Positions 7,707 to 14,819 of a DNA stretch of 42,428 nucleotides are shown in pieces. The translations under genes and the position numbers were made by a program. The notes beneath the pieces are model-generated. The model was given only the letters and a program-made list of their open reading frames with translations. It searched no databases and was not told where the DNA came from. Numbering within the stretch: the stretch's first letter is position 1; the number at the start of each line of letters is the position of its first letter. Origin of the DNA: an uncultured Collinsella sp. (GTDB taxonomy: Bacteria; Actinomycetota; Coriobacteriia; Coriobacteriales; Coriobacteriaceae); the NCBI GenBank assembly GCA_902470365.1, contig CABRFZ010000020.1:1-42428 (forward strand), read 5' to 3'.

Positions 7707-9053
7707 CTACTCGAAGCTCAGCTGCTCCAGGCGATCGAAGACCGTGTCGATACGGGTGAGGAAGTCCCACGGATCAAAGATCTCGTCGAGTTTCTCCTGG
7801 CTGACGGTGCAACGCGGATCGGCCTCGAGACGCTCCTTAAAGGTAGGGCCGGAGACACAATCCTGTACCTCGTGCCAGGTTGCCATGGCGTTCTCCTGCA
7901 CAATGGCGTACGCGTCCTCGCGGGTGATGCCCGTGTCGACGAGGGCGAGCAGGACCTTGGAGGAGAAGATGAGGCCGCGTGTCTTGTTGAGGTTGGCCAT
8001 CATGCGAGCGGGATACAGCTGCAGGCCGTCGATAACGCGGATGAGGCACTGGAACATGTGGTCGAGGGCGATGAAGCTGTCGGCCTGGGCGACGCGCTCG
8101 GCAGAGGAGTGCGAAATGTCACGCTCGTGCCACAGGGCGACGTTGTCGAAGGCAACCTGCGCGTTGGCCTTCACGACGCGCGACAGGCCGCAGACCTTCT
8201 CCATGGTGATGGGGTTGCGCTTGTGCGGCATGGCTGAGCTGCCCTTTTGACCCTTACGGAACGGTTCCTCGGCCTCGAGTGTATCGGTCTTCTGCAGATT
8301 GCGAACCTCGGTAGCGATGCGCTCACAGGTGGCCGCGGTGGTGGCAAGAACGCCGGCGAGGTAGGCGTGATGATCGCGGCTAATAACCTGCGTGGACAGC
8401 GGGTCGTGAACCAGGCCCAGGTGCTCGCAGACATATTCCTCGACAAACGGCTCGATGGAGCTGTACGTGCCGACAGCGCCCGAGATGGCACCAAAGGCAA
8501 CGTTCTTGCGGGCATCCTCAAGACGGTCCAGATCGCGCTTGAGCTCCCAGGCCCAAGAGCCAAACTTCATGCCGAAGGTCATCGGCTCGGCATGGATGCC
8601 ATGAGTACGGCCGGCGCAGAGCGTGTTGCGCTCCTCAAAGGCGCGACGCTTGCAGATCTCGCCGAGTTTTTTGACGTCCTCGATGATCAGGTCGCAGGCC
8701 TGGGTGAGCTGGTAGCACAGGGCCGTGTCGCCCAGATCGGAGCTGGTCATGCCATAGTGAACCCAGCGGCTGGGCTTGGGGTCGCCCTCGGGAACATCGG
8801 CATCGATGTACTCCTTCATGTTGGTCAGGAAGGCAATGACGTCGTGGCGCGTGACTTCCTCGATCTCATCGACCTTCGCCTTCTCAAAGTTGGCATGGTC
8901 GCGGATCCACTGGGCCTCGTCTTTGGAAATACCGATCTTGCCGAGCTCCGCCTGGGCCTCGCAGGCCAAGACCTCGATCTCCTGCCAAATGGCGTACTTG
9001 TTCTCGAGGGAGAAAATGTGTCCCATCTCCGGGCGGGTATAGCGATCGATCAT
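7707..9053 (-). CDS. purB: adenylosuccinate lyase
   Basis: 448 aa cytosolic homotetrameric lyase catalysing two fumarate-releasing steps of purine synthesis: SAICAR to AICAR, and adenylosuccinate to AMP. The superfamily signature SSAMPHKRNP is present at the flexible active-site loop, along with GMTSSDLGDTA (substrate binding) and RTHGIHAEPMTFG (active-site His). I chose the ATG at 9053 because GGAG precedes it by 5 nt. An in-frame extension of 22 residues upstream has no ribosome site and a non-conserved look. It stands alone with a hairpin downstream. A candidate -10 box lies at 9103-9098. Confidence 0.95.
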   Translation of the reverse strand: MIDRYTRPEMGHIFSLENKYAIWQEIEVLACEAQAELGKIGISKDEAQWIRDHANFEKAKVDEIEEVTRHDVIAFLTNMKEYIDADVPEGDPKPSRWVHYGMTSSDLGDTALCYQLTQACDLIIEDVKKLGEICKRRAFEERNTLCAGRTHGIHAEPMTFGMKFGSWAWELKRDLDRLEDARKNVAFGAISGAVGTYSSIEPFVEEYVCEHLGLVHDPLSTQVISRDHHAYLAGVLATTAATCERIATEVRNLQKTDTLEAEEPFRKGQKGSSAMPHKRNPITMEKVCGLSRVVKANAQVAFDNVALWHERDISHSSAERVAQADSFIALDHMFQCLIRVIDGLQLYPARMMANLNKTRGLIFSSKVLLALVDTGITREDAYAIVQENAMATWHEVQDCVSGPTFKERLEADPRCTVSQEKLDEIFDPWDFLTRIDTVFDRLEQLSFE

Positions 9054-9097
9054 AGCGGCTCCTTTTTGGTTATTGGCACGTTGGTCGTAACACAACC

Positions 9098-9103
9098 ATT
9101 GTA
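9098..9103 (-). promoter_or_regulatory. candidate purB -10 box
   Basis: TACAAT on the minus strand, 45 nt before the purB start codon. I see no good -35 at the right distance. Confidence 0.35.
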
Positions 9104-9155
9104 CCGTGCGCAGGTGCAAGTATGGGCAGCAGGCATTAACCTAACATTTTGGAAT

Positions 9156-9303
9156 TGGAGCGGGCAACGGGACGTCCGCGTATTTGCTTCGCAAATACGC
9201 ACCGGCTTCAGGCGCCTGTCGGCGCCTTCGCCTGCTCGCTACAAACGCTTCGCGTTTGCTTAGCGCTCGCACCCTGGCGGGTTCGTGTCCCGGCGCTTGG
9301 TAG
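9156..9303 (-). repeat. tRNA-3'-end/TTCG-hairpin repeat, copy B (next to tRNA-Gly)
   Basis: Positions 9156-9173 duplicate the last 18 nt of the tRNA-Gly gene at 9348-9365, CCA included. The rest is a series of hairpins with TTCG-type loops: GCGTATTTG-CTTCG-CAAATACGC, GGCGCCTTCGCC and AAACGC-TTC-GCGTTT. It ends in a GGCGGGTTCG T-arm-like end. The order and several words match copy A behind tRNA-Lys. No gene is present from 9054 to 9347. Confidence 0.7.
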
Positions 9304-9336
9304 TAAAAAGCACGGCAACGTAACGCTGCCGTGCTT
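9304..9336 (-). terminator. tRNA-Gly terminator
   Basis: AAGCACGGCA (9308-9317) pairs with TGCCGTGCTT (9327-9336). The minus-strand T run comes from 9309-9305. Confidence 0.8.
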
Positions 9337-9347
9337 GTGCTTTTTAC

Positions 9348-9422
9348 TGGAGCGGGCAACGGGACTCGAACCCGCGAGTGTCAGCTTGGGAAGCTGATGC
9401 CTTACCACTTGGCGATGCCCGC
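9348..9422 (-). tRNA. tRNA-Gly (anticodon CCC), CCA encoded
   Basis: The acceptor stem GCGGGCA pairs with TGCCCGC, with discriminator T and encoded CCA at 9350-9348. The anticodon stem TCAGC/GCTGA encloses loop TTCCCAA, giving CCC, which reads GGG. The T arm is CGCGG-GTTCGAGTC-CCG. A promoter lies upstream and a terminator downstream. Confidence 0.95.
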
Positions 9423-9435
9423 TTGTGTGTTGGCT

Positions 9436-9465
9436 AGTATAACGCGGTTGTCTTGTTTGATACAA
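9436..9465 (-). promoter_or_regulatory. tRNA-Gly promoter
   Basis: -35 TTGTAT (9465-9460), 18-nt spacer and -10 TATACT (9441-9436) on the minus strand, 14 nt before the tRNA. Confidence 0.65.
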
Positions 9466-9624
9466 GGGTGGCGATGTTTGTTTTAGCTGTGGAAATTCGT
9501 TTGAAAATCGCGTCAATTGTGGAGACGAGGACCTTTGACTTCCTGTTCTCCCTATCTTCTACCTGTACTTTTGCTTGATTGTTGTATTTGAGCTCAATTT
9601 GTCAGGAATTGGGCAAGCTTTTGG

Positions 9625-9718
9625 TCAGGCTCCGGTACTTACCCGCATGAACCTCGGGGGTAGCCTCATCCTACGCGTCGCAGCCTCCCCGTGCGACGCA
9701 CGAGGGATAAGGAGCAGC
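9625..9718 (+). promoter_or_regulatory. structured 5' leader of the adhesin gene
   Basis: Two predicted stems precede the start codon. AGGCT...TACCC can pair with GGGTAGCCT (about 9629-9670), and GCGTCGCA (9675-9682) pairs with TGCGACGC (9692-9699). The second ends 9 nt before the AAGGAG ribosome site at 9709-9714. This could be an unrecognised riboswitch, an attenuator or a translation-control hairpin. From 9466 to 9624 I see nothing definite. Confidence 0.45.
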
Positions 9719-9719
9719 C

Positions 9720-12700
9720 ATGTCCAACGCACCCACGCACTCTGTCCACAGCGCAATCGCAACAGGTCCGCTGCTCCTGCTCCTCTTCCTGCTTTTCGGC
9801 TGCCTGGCACCGGGAGCCGCATTTGCCGTCGATGGCTACGACCAGCTCGGCTTCCGCACTATTAGCGATGATTGTGGGCCCTTCTTCATCGGCAAGTATG
9901 AAGCTCAAGACGCCTCGATTGCCTACTGCATGAACCAGGAGCGCCCCGGCCCCACCAAGCCGGGCGGCCCATGGCTCAACTTTGATCAAGGCTGGGTGTG
10001 GCTCGACGACGAGTTCGCGGCAATCGTTTGTCACGGATATCCTACCGCCACGTCGTTTGGCGGTTACCATCTTTCACCCGATCGCGCCCGCGCCGCAACC
10101 CAGCTTGCCGTATGGATGCTCAACGGCACTACCCATGTCGACGGTACTTACTCTTACACGACCGCCCAGGGCAAAACCAAGAGTGGGCACTTTACCACTG
10201 ACAATGAAGTCGTGGCGGCGGCGCGGTGGCTCCACGACAGCGCAAAATCAGGAAGCATCAAAGCCGCTCCGCACCGCGCGCGACGCTATCTAGGAGCCGT
10301 ATCGGGCGGCAGCAAACGTCAGGACATGCTCTATGTACTGCCGGCGGTCTCTGTTTCCTTCCAAAAGCAGTCTGCAAACGCTGCCATTACCAGCGGAAAC
10401 AATACTTATCAGTTTGCCGGGGCAACATTCGATGTTTTTGAGAGCGCCAGCGACGCACGTATTGGCACCATCCAGATGGACAGCAACGGTCGGGCGCAAG
10501 CAACACTTCTGCCCAACACGGCATACTACCTAGTTGAAACGAAGGCGCCGGCCGGCTATGTCCCCCGTCGTGATCGCATCGCCTTTACCACGGGGAATGA
10601 CGGTGGGCAGGTCGCCATTGATGAACGGCCCGGCACCATCAACCTGCGTATCGTAAAACTCGATGCCGCGACGAATGCCGGCCCCCAGGCGGGATCTTCA
10701 CTCGCAGGAGCAGAGTTCACGTGTGTGTCGCAATCAACCCCTGGATGGGCGCAAATCCTCACGACCGACGAAAGCGGTCGGGCTACCCTCGTCGATGTCC
10801 CCTTAGGAACCTTTACCATCTACGAATCAAAAGCCCCCGAGGGCTACCTGCCATCCAACGACAGCTGGACCTATACCGTTGGAGCCGACCAGCTCGGCGA
10901 TTCAGGCGTAGTCGAGATCGAATCTCGCATTTCCGATATCCCCATTGCGTTTGACCTTGAGATTTCCAAATTCAAGGATTACGGCAATAGCGACCAATCC
11001 GGCCTGGAGCAACCGGCGGGTGGTGTTGTCTTTGAGGTTGTCAGCAACAGTTCTCAGCAGGTTGTTGGCACACTGACCACAAACATCTATGGCTTTGCCT
11101 CCACCAAAGATCAGCCCGAAGCATGGTTCGGCACAGGCAAGCGACCCGCCGGTGTCCACGGAGCTGTCCCATACGACCGTGCCGGCTACACGATTCGCGA
11201 GGTTCCGGAAACCGTCCCCGAGGGTTTTAAACGTGCAGGGGAATGGACCGTCGGGGCCAATCAGATTTCCAACGGCGCCGAGCTTCAATATATCGTGGAC
11301 AACCACGCGCTGTCGACGCATCTCCAGATTGTAAAACGCGATGCCCAAACAGGCGCTTCTGTTCCACTAGCCGGATTCACCTTCCAACTCCTAGACAGCA
11401 ATCACGAACCTGTCTCACAAACTTGCTGGTATCCAGCACATAACGTAATGGACACCTTTACGACTGACGCGACCGGGACCGTCACACTGCCCGAATCGCT
11501 CGTGCCGGGCACCTATTATGTACGCGAAACCTCGGCCAAAGAGCCCTATCTTGTCGGCGAAGAGATCGAGGTAAACATACCCGCCGACATGAACCTAACG
11601 CCCGTTGCAGTCGCCTCGTATTATGACCACGCCGCGACCGGAAACATCAGGATCGTTAAAACCGATGCCATAGACGGCAGCAGCCTCGCGGGCGCCGTCT
11701 TTGAGATCCGCGCCTCGGGTGATATCGTGCGCCCCGACGGTAGCATTGCCGCGCTCGACGGTGAGACTGTCACGACCGTCACGACGGATGAAGCTGGAGA
11801 AGCACGCGCGGACAACCTCCCACTGGGATCTGGCACCGCACGCTACGAGGTTGTCGAGACTCAAGCGCCGGCAGGCTTCTTGCTCGATCAGACAACCCAT
11901 ATTGTTGCCCTTACTTATGCCGACCAGAAAACACCCGTTGTAGAAGCACGGCTTAACGTATCCGACGATTACACCAAGGTTGATATCTCCAAGGTCGATG
12001 CAAGCGGTGAGCAAGAAGTGGAAGGCGCACAGCTCACCTTATATGGTCCCGATAAAACCGAAATAGACTCCTGGACCTCATCCGACAAGCCACACCGCGT
12101 CGAATATCTTGCACCCGGCACCTACTCGTTGCGCGAAATGATGTCTCCGCGGACCTATGACCTTGCCGAGGAAATAACGTTTGAAATAAAGGATACGGGA
12201 GAAGTCCAATCCGTCGCGATGAAGGATGCGCCCATCGAGATCAAGGGACAGGTCGACAAGCGTCAGGAACTTGTCCAACCTATCGAAAAGGGCCTGTTGG
12301 CTAACGGCGATGGTAAAAACCGCGCCACGACGCAAACCAATAGTGATGGGCTTTTCTCCTATACCATCGATGCTCGAAACGATTCCGCTACTTGGGTTGA
12401 TGAGTTTACGATTACCGATGATCTTGAGTGCGCCAAAGACGGCACGGCGAGATTCATCTCAATCGAAACCCCCGTCGCCATCGGCGACCTCAACGGTCTG
12501 TGCAACGTATGGTATCGCACGACGCCGTTGGACTCGACAGACGTCGATGAGCCGGCAAACGCGACACTTGACGATGGGCACGAAAATCCTTGGCTTGAGT
12601 CCGACGAAGTAAAAGAGAGCCTGGGTGAGGACTGTCGCCTCGTCGATTACGACGGTTGGCACCTCTGGAAGGCGGATATCTCGACCACGGAATCCACCAC

Positions 12701-13151
12701 ACTCGAGGCGAAAGAACTCGACCTTGCATCCAATACCGTCGTAACGGGCATTCGAATTGAATACGGTGCGGTAGCCGCCGACTTTACGACTCGAAGCGAT
12801 GCGGATTCTTGGACCCGCGATGATCTCAAAGATGAGCACGACGACCTTGACGATGCCAAAGCAATCCTTGGCACAGACGCTCGGGGCGCAATCGTGCACA
12901 TGCAGGCGACGTCGGCTTATACGCCCCAAACCGCACTCACCAACAGCGCACGCGTCGATCTTTGCCGCAACGGCGGCGGCGATAAACTTGAGTCACATGA
13001 CGAGGACCGTGTCATTCAACGCTGTACCCTACCGCAGGACCTACCGGCAACAGGATCAGTTCCCATCGCCGCTTGCATCACCGCGCTCCTGACCTCGGGT
13101 GCCGCAGCCCTATGGTTCGCTCGCCTTAGGTCGATCCCAAAGAACCGCTAG
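9720..13151 (+). CDS. LPXTG cell-wall adhesin with thioester domain and SpaA/Cna-B repeats
   Basis: 1143 aa surface protein. A signal peptide ends near residue 36 (PGAAFA). Residues about 38-205 look like a thioester domain: Cys70 in AYCMNQE and Gln128 in ATQLAVWML (the TQXA motif) can form an internal Cys-Gln thioester able to bind host surfaces covalently. About seven SpaA/Cna-B beta-sandwich repeats follow, each ending in words such as VETKAPAGY, YESKAPEGY, REVPETVPEGF, VRETSAKEPY, VETQAPAGF and LREMMSPRTY; the E-x-AP strands usually carry isopeptide-forming Glu. A larger terminal domain (about 840-1080) leads to LPATG at 1108-1112, a membrane helix and a basic tail for sortase anchoring. 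AAGGAG precedes the ATG. No sortase gene is in the window. The gene stands alone and its natural terminator was broken by the IS element. Confidence 0.9.
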   Translation: MSNAPTHSVHSAIATGPLLLLLFLLFGCLAPGAAFAVDGYDQLGFRTISDDCGPFFIGKYEAQDASIAYCMNQERPGPTKPGGPWLNFDQGWVWLDDEFAAIVCHGYPTATSFGGYHLSPDRARAATQLAVWMLNGTTHVDGTYSYTTAQGKTKSGHFTTDNEVVAAARWLHDSAKSGSIKAAPHRARRYLGAVSGGSKRQDMLYVLPAVSVSFQKQSANAAITSGNNTYQFAGATFDVFESASDARIGTIQMDSNGRAQATLLPNTAYYLVETKAPAGYVPRRDRIAFTTGNDGGQVAIDERPGTINLRIVKLDAATNAGPQAGSSLAGAEFTCVSQSTPGWAQILTTDESGRATLVDVPLGTFTIYESKAPEGYLPSNDSWTYTVGADQLGDSGVVEIESRISDIPIAFDLEISKFKDYGNSDQSGLEQPAGGVVFEVVSNSSQQVVGTLTTNIYGFASTKDQPEAWFGTGKRPAGVHGAVPYDRAGYTIREVPETVPEGFKRAGEWTVGANQISNGAELQYIVDNHALSTHLQIVKRDAQTGASVPLAGFTFQLLDSNHEPVSQTCWYPAHNVMDTFTTDATGTVTLPESLVPGTYYVRETSAKEPYLVGEEIEVNIPADMNLTPVAVASYYDHAATGNIRIVKTDAIDGSSLAGAVFEIRASGDIVRPDGSIAALDGETVTTVTTDEAGEARADNLPLGSGTARYEVVETQAPAGFLLDQTTHIVALTYADQKTPVVEARLNVSDDYTKVDISKVDASGEQEVEGAQLTLYGPDKTEIDSWTSSDKPHRVEYLAPGTYSLREMMSPRTYDLAEEITFEIKDTGEVQSVAMKDAPIEIKGQVDKRQELVQPIEKGLLANGDGKNRATTQTNSDGLFSYTIDARNDSATWVDEFTITDDLECAKDGTARFISIETPVAIGDLNGLCNVWYRTTPLDSTDVDEPANATLDDGHENPWLESDEVKESLGEDCRLVDYDGWHLWKADISTTESTTLEAKELDLASNTVVTGIRIEYGAVAADFTTRSDADSWTRDDLKDEHDDLDDAKAILGTDARGAIVHMQATSAYTPQTALTNSARVDLCRNGGGDKLESHDEDRVIQRCTLPQDLPATGSVPIAACITALLTSGAAALWFARLRSIPKNR

Positions 13152-13159
13152 CACGATGA

Positions 13160-13167
13160 AAAAGCGG
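13160..13167. repeat. left target-site duplication of the IS element
   Basis: AAAAGCGG directly before the left inverted repeat, repeated exactly at 14522-14529. This is an 8-bp duplication, as expected for IS256-family transposition. Confidence 0.9.
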
Positions 13168-13192
13168 GGCTTATAGGACAAAATGTGTGTCC
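13168..13192 (+). repeat. IS inverted repeat, transposase 3' side
   Basis: 25-bp terminal repeat, exact reverse complement of 14497-14521. Confidence 0.92.
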
Positions 13193-13216
13193 CGATAGAA
13201 CATTCGTTTCCATCCA

Positions 13217-14335
13217 TTAATCCAGCCAGAACGGGTACGGGTCCCTGTGGTGGAGGTCCTCCCACACGGCCCTGTCGCCCCACTCCGGCCCTCCGTCGTC
13301 ACGCGACGGCGAGGCGGAGTAGACGCTGAACAGGAAGTCGATGTCCGCGTCGGTCGGCATCGTGGCGAGCTTCTCGCGCGCCGTCCTCGCGTCCCCCGAG
13401 TGCGCGTGGCACCACCAGAACACCGCCTTCACGCGCTTGACCGACGTCAGCCCCCGGTGGTTGCGCAGGACGGCCCTCAGCTGCGAGTTCACCCCTCCCT
13501 CGATCATGTTGTTGGTCGACGGCAGCGGGCCGGCCTTGGCCAGGGCGGGGTCGAGGTGGGTGAACAGCGTCCCCGCCGACACCAGCGACGACAGCGACGA
13601 GCGCGCCCGCCTCAGCCTCTCGTGGGTGTAGACCCTCCTGCCGTCCACCACGGTCCTGTCCTCCAGGAAGTCGGCCCAGAACCCGCACCAGTCGAGGTAG
13701 CGCTCGACCCAGAGCTCGGCCTGGTGCAGCGTCTCGATGCCCATGAGGTCGCGCGCGATGAGGTAGAGCTCGCGCCCCGCCTGGAGCTTCGGCCGCGTCG
13801 TCGTGTAGCGCTTGACCTGCGAGAAGGCGTGGAAGGCGCACCTCTGGACCCTGGTGCGCGGCCAGGTCTCGCGCACGGCCTTGGCGAATCCGCTCCCGCC
13901 GTCGGTGACGACCACCTCGGGCGCCGGGATCGGCGCCATGAGGGCCGACCACGCCCCCGAGTTCTCGGACCTGGCCATGTACCAGGAGACCACCCTCTCG
14001 CCGCTGCAGCATATGAGCACCACGAGGTCGCGCGCGACCCAGATCCCGTCGACGTAGAGCACGCGGTGCAGCTCGCCGTCGGGGACGGGCATGGGCCAGA
14101 CCTCCCAGAACTCGGCCGTCCTGCGCCTGAAGGAGCGCCCGCCGCCCGGCATCGCCGCCTGGGAGTCCTTGGAGAGGAGCCACCCGAGGAACTCGTCCAG
14201 CCTTGCCGCCGTGTCGTCGTACCTCACCGTCGTCGACGCGCCGCAGGCCGTGCACCTCCACCGCTGGGACCCCGACGAGGTCCTGCCGTTGCGCTTGGTC
14301 CGACCGCCGCAGTAGGGGCAATAAACGGCCTTCAT
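13217..14335 (-). CDS. IS256-superfamily (IS1249-like) transposase
   Basis: 372 aa DDE transposase. The N-terminal zinc-ribbon CPYCGG...RWRCTACGA resembles the IS1249 type. The acidic triad is likely formed by Asp in VLYVDGIWVARD, Asp in VVVTDGGSGFAKA and Glu in NNMIEGGVNSQLR. CAFHAFSQVKRY between them resembles the conserved CxxH segment of MULE/IS256 enzymes. I chose the ATG at 14335, with GAGG 7 nt upstream. A GTG two codons earlier lies too close to that site. The frame is intact. Very GC-rich codon use differs from the adhesin on one side and the small membrane protein on the other, in line with transfer. The 180-nt upstream region carries a terminator-like hairpin. Confidence 0.92.
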   Translation of the reverse strand: MKAVYCPYCGGRTKRNGRTSSGSQRWRCTACGASTTVRYDDTAARLDEFLGWLLSKDSQAAMPGGGRSFRRRTAEFWEVWPMPVPDGELHRVLYVDGIWVARDLVVLICCSGERVVSWYMARSENSGAWSALMAPIPAPEVVVTDGGSGFAKAVRETWPRTRVQRCAFHAFSQVKRYTTTRPKLQAGRELYLIARDLMGIETLHQAELWVERYLDWCGFWADFLEDRTVVDGRRVYTHERLRRARSSLSSLVSAGTLFTHLDPALAKAGPLPSTNNMIEGGVNSQLRAVLRNHRGLTSVKRVKAVFWWCHAHSGDARTAREKLATMPTDADIDFLFSVYSASPSRDDGGPEWGDRAVWEDLHHRDPYPFWLD

Positions 14336-14406
14336 GGGCACCTCTTCCGAAATGGTATTTAACGGTTCCGGAAAAGGTTATCTACCTGCGGGAACGATGG
14401 GCAACC

Positions 14407-14423
14407 GGACACACATTCTGTCC
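14407..14423. repeat. internal near-copy of the IS end
   Basis: GGACACACATTCTGTCC differs by one base from the outer end sequence GGACACACATTTTGTCC at 14497-14513. It lies between the transposase start and the outer repeat. Confidence 0.7.
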
Positions 14424-14461
14424 GAGCGGTTAAAAGCGGCCACGGAATTTAAACGACTGAA

Positions 14462-14490
14462 AAAGGGGCATCGACCTGCGCCGATGCCCC
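14462..14490. terminator. hairpin inside the IS upstream of the transposase
   Basis: GGGGCATCG (14465-14473) pairs with CGATGCCCC (14482-14490). It probably shields the transposase from transcription entering from the right, a common IS feature, although only an A run (AAAAA), not a long T run, is adjacent. Confidence 0.55.
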
Positions 14491-14496
14491 CAACGT

Positions 14497-14521
14497 GGAC
14501 ACACATTTTGTCCTATAAGCC
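14497..14521 (-). repeat. IS inverted repeat, transposase 5' side
   Basis: 25-bp terminal repeat, exact reverse complement of 13168-13192. The right target duplication AAAAGCGG follows at 14522-14529. Confidence 0.92.
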
Positions 14522-14522
14522 A

Positions 14523-14558
14523 AAAGCGGGCGAGCCAGTCCCCCAGCTCGCCCGCTTT
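14523..14558. terminator. bidirectional terminator interrupted on its left flank by the IS
   Basis: AAAGCGGGCGAGC (14523-14535) pairs perfectly with GCTCGCCCGCTTT (14546-14558). It terminates the small membrane protein gene on the minus strand. Before the IS insertion it would also have terminated the adhesin gene. Confidence 0.85.
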
Positions 14559-14579
14559 CAATCATGTAAATCGCCGTAT

Positions 14580-14798
14580 CTACTCTGCAGACGAAGATCC
14601 ACCATCAACGATTGCTTGCTCGGACTCAGGAATCCCATCGGCACCCGTGCTCTGTTCTTGCTCCACCTCTTCGCTGATTGCGGAGGCGGGGGTCGAGCCC
14701 TTCGCACCCACGATGTAGGCGGCCCCAAATCCTAACGCAATGGCAATCAAGGTCAAAATCACGTAGACAGGCCAATGGCGCTTAATATACGAAAACAC
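14580..14798 (-). CDS. small single-pass membrane protein
   Basis: 72 aa, family not recognised. A short basic N-terminus (FSYIKRHW) precedes one membrane helix about residues 11-32 (VYVILTLIAIALGFGAAYIV). The tail is acidic and Ser/Glu/Gln-rich (EEVEQEQSTGADG), probably outside. GTG start with GGAG five bases before it. It begins 21 nt after the stop of the large M28-like membrane protein, so the two form an operon ending at 14523-14558. It may be an accessory of that protein; nothing in the sequence shows how. Confidence 0.7.
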   Translation of the reverse strand: MFSYIKRHWPVYVILTLIAIALGFGAAYIVGAKGSTPASAISEEVEQEQSTGADGIPESEQAIVDGGSSSAE

Positions 14799-14819
14799 GT
14801 TGACTCCTTAGAGCTCCGT

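Larger units (their letters stand above)
13168..14521 (-). mobile_element. complete insertion sequence, IS256 superfamily (IS1249-like)
   Basis: A 1354-bp element bounded by perfect 25-bp inverted repeats starting GGCTTATAGGACAAAATG (13168-13192 and 14497-14521) and flanked by the 8-bp direct repeat AAAAGCGG. It encodes one transposase on the minus strand and is visibly more GC-rich than its surroundings. Perfect ends, intact duplication and an intact transposase indicate a recent insertion. The target was a bidirectional terminator; the full hairpin is still present on the right side at 14523-14558. Confidence 0.92.

Noticed and set aside
9625..9718. Adhesin leader considered as a c-di-GMP-I riboswitch
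   Set aside because: A GCAGCCTCC-like word is present, but the conserved GGCAAACC-type core and tetraloop receptor are not recognisable.
13247..14362. Long plus-strand frame opposite the transposase
   Set aside because: Arg/Pro/Gly-rich shadow caused by high GC in the IS; no start signal.
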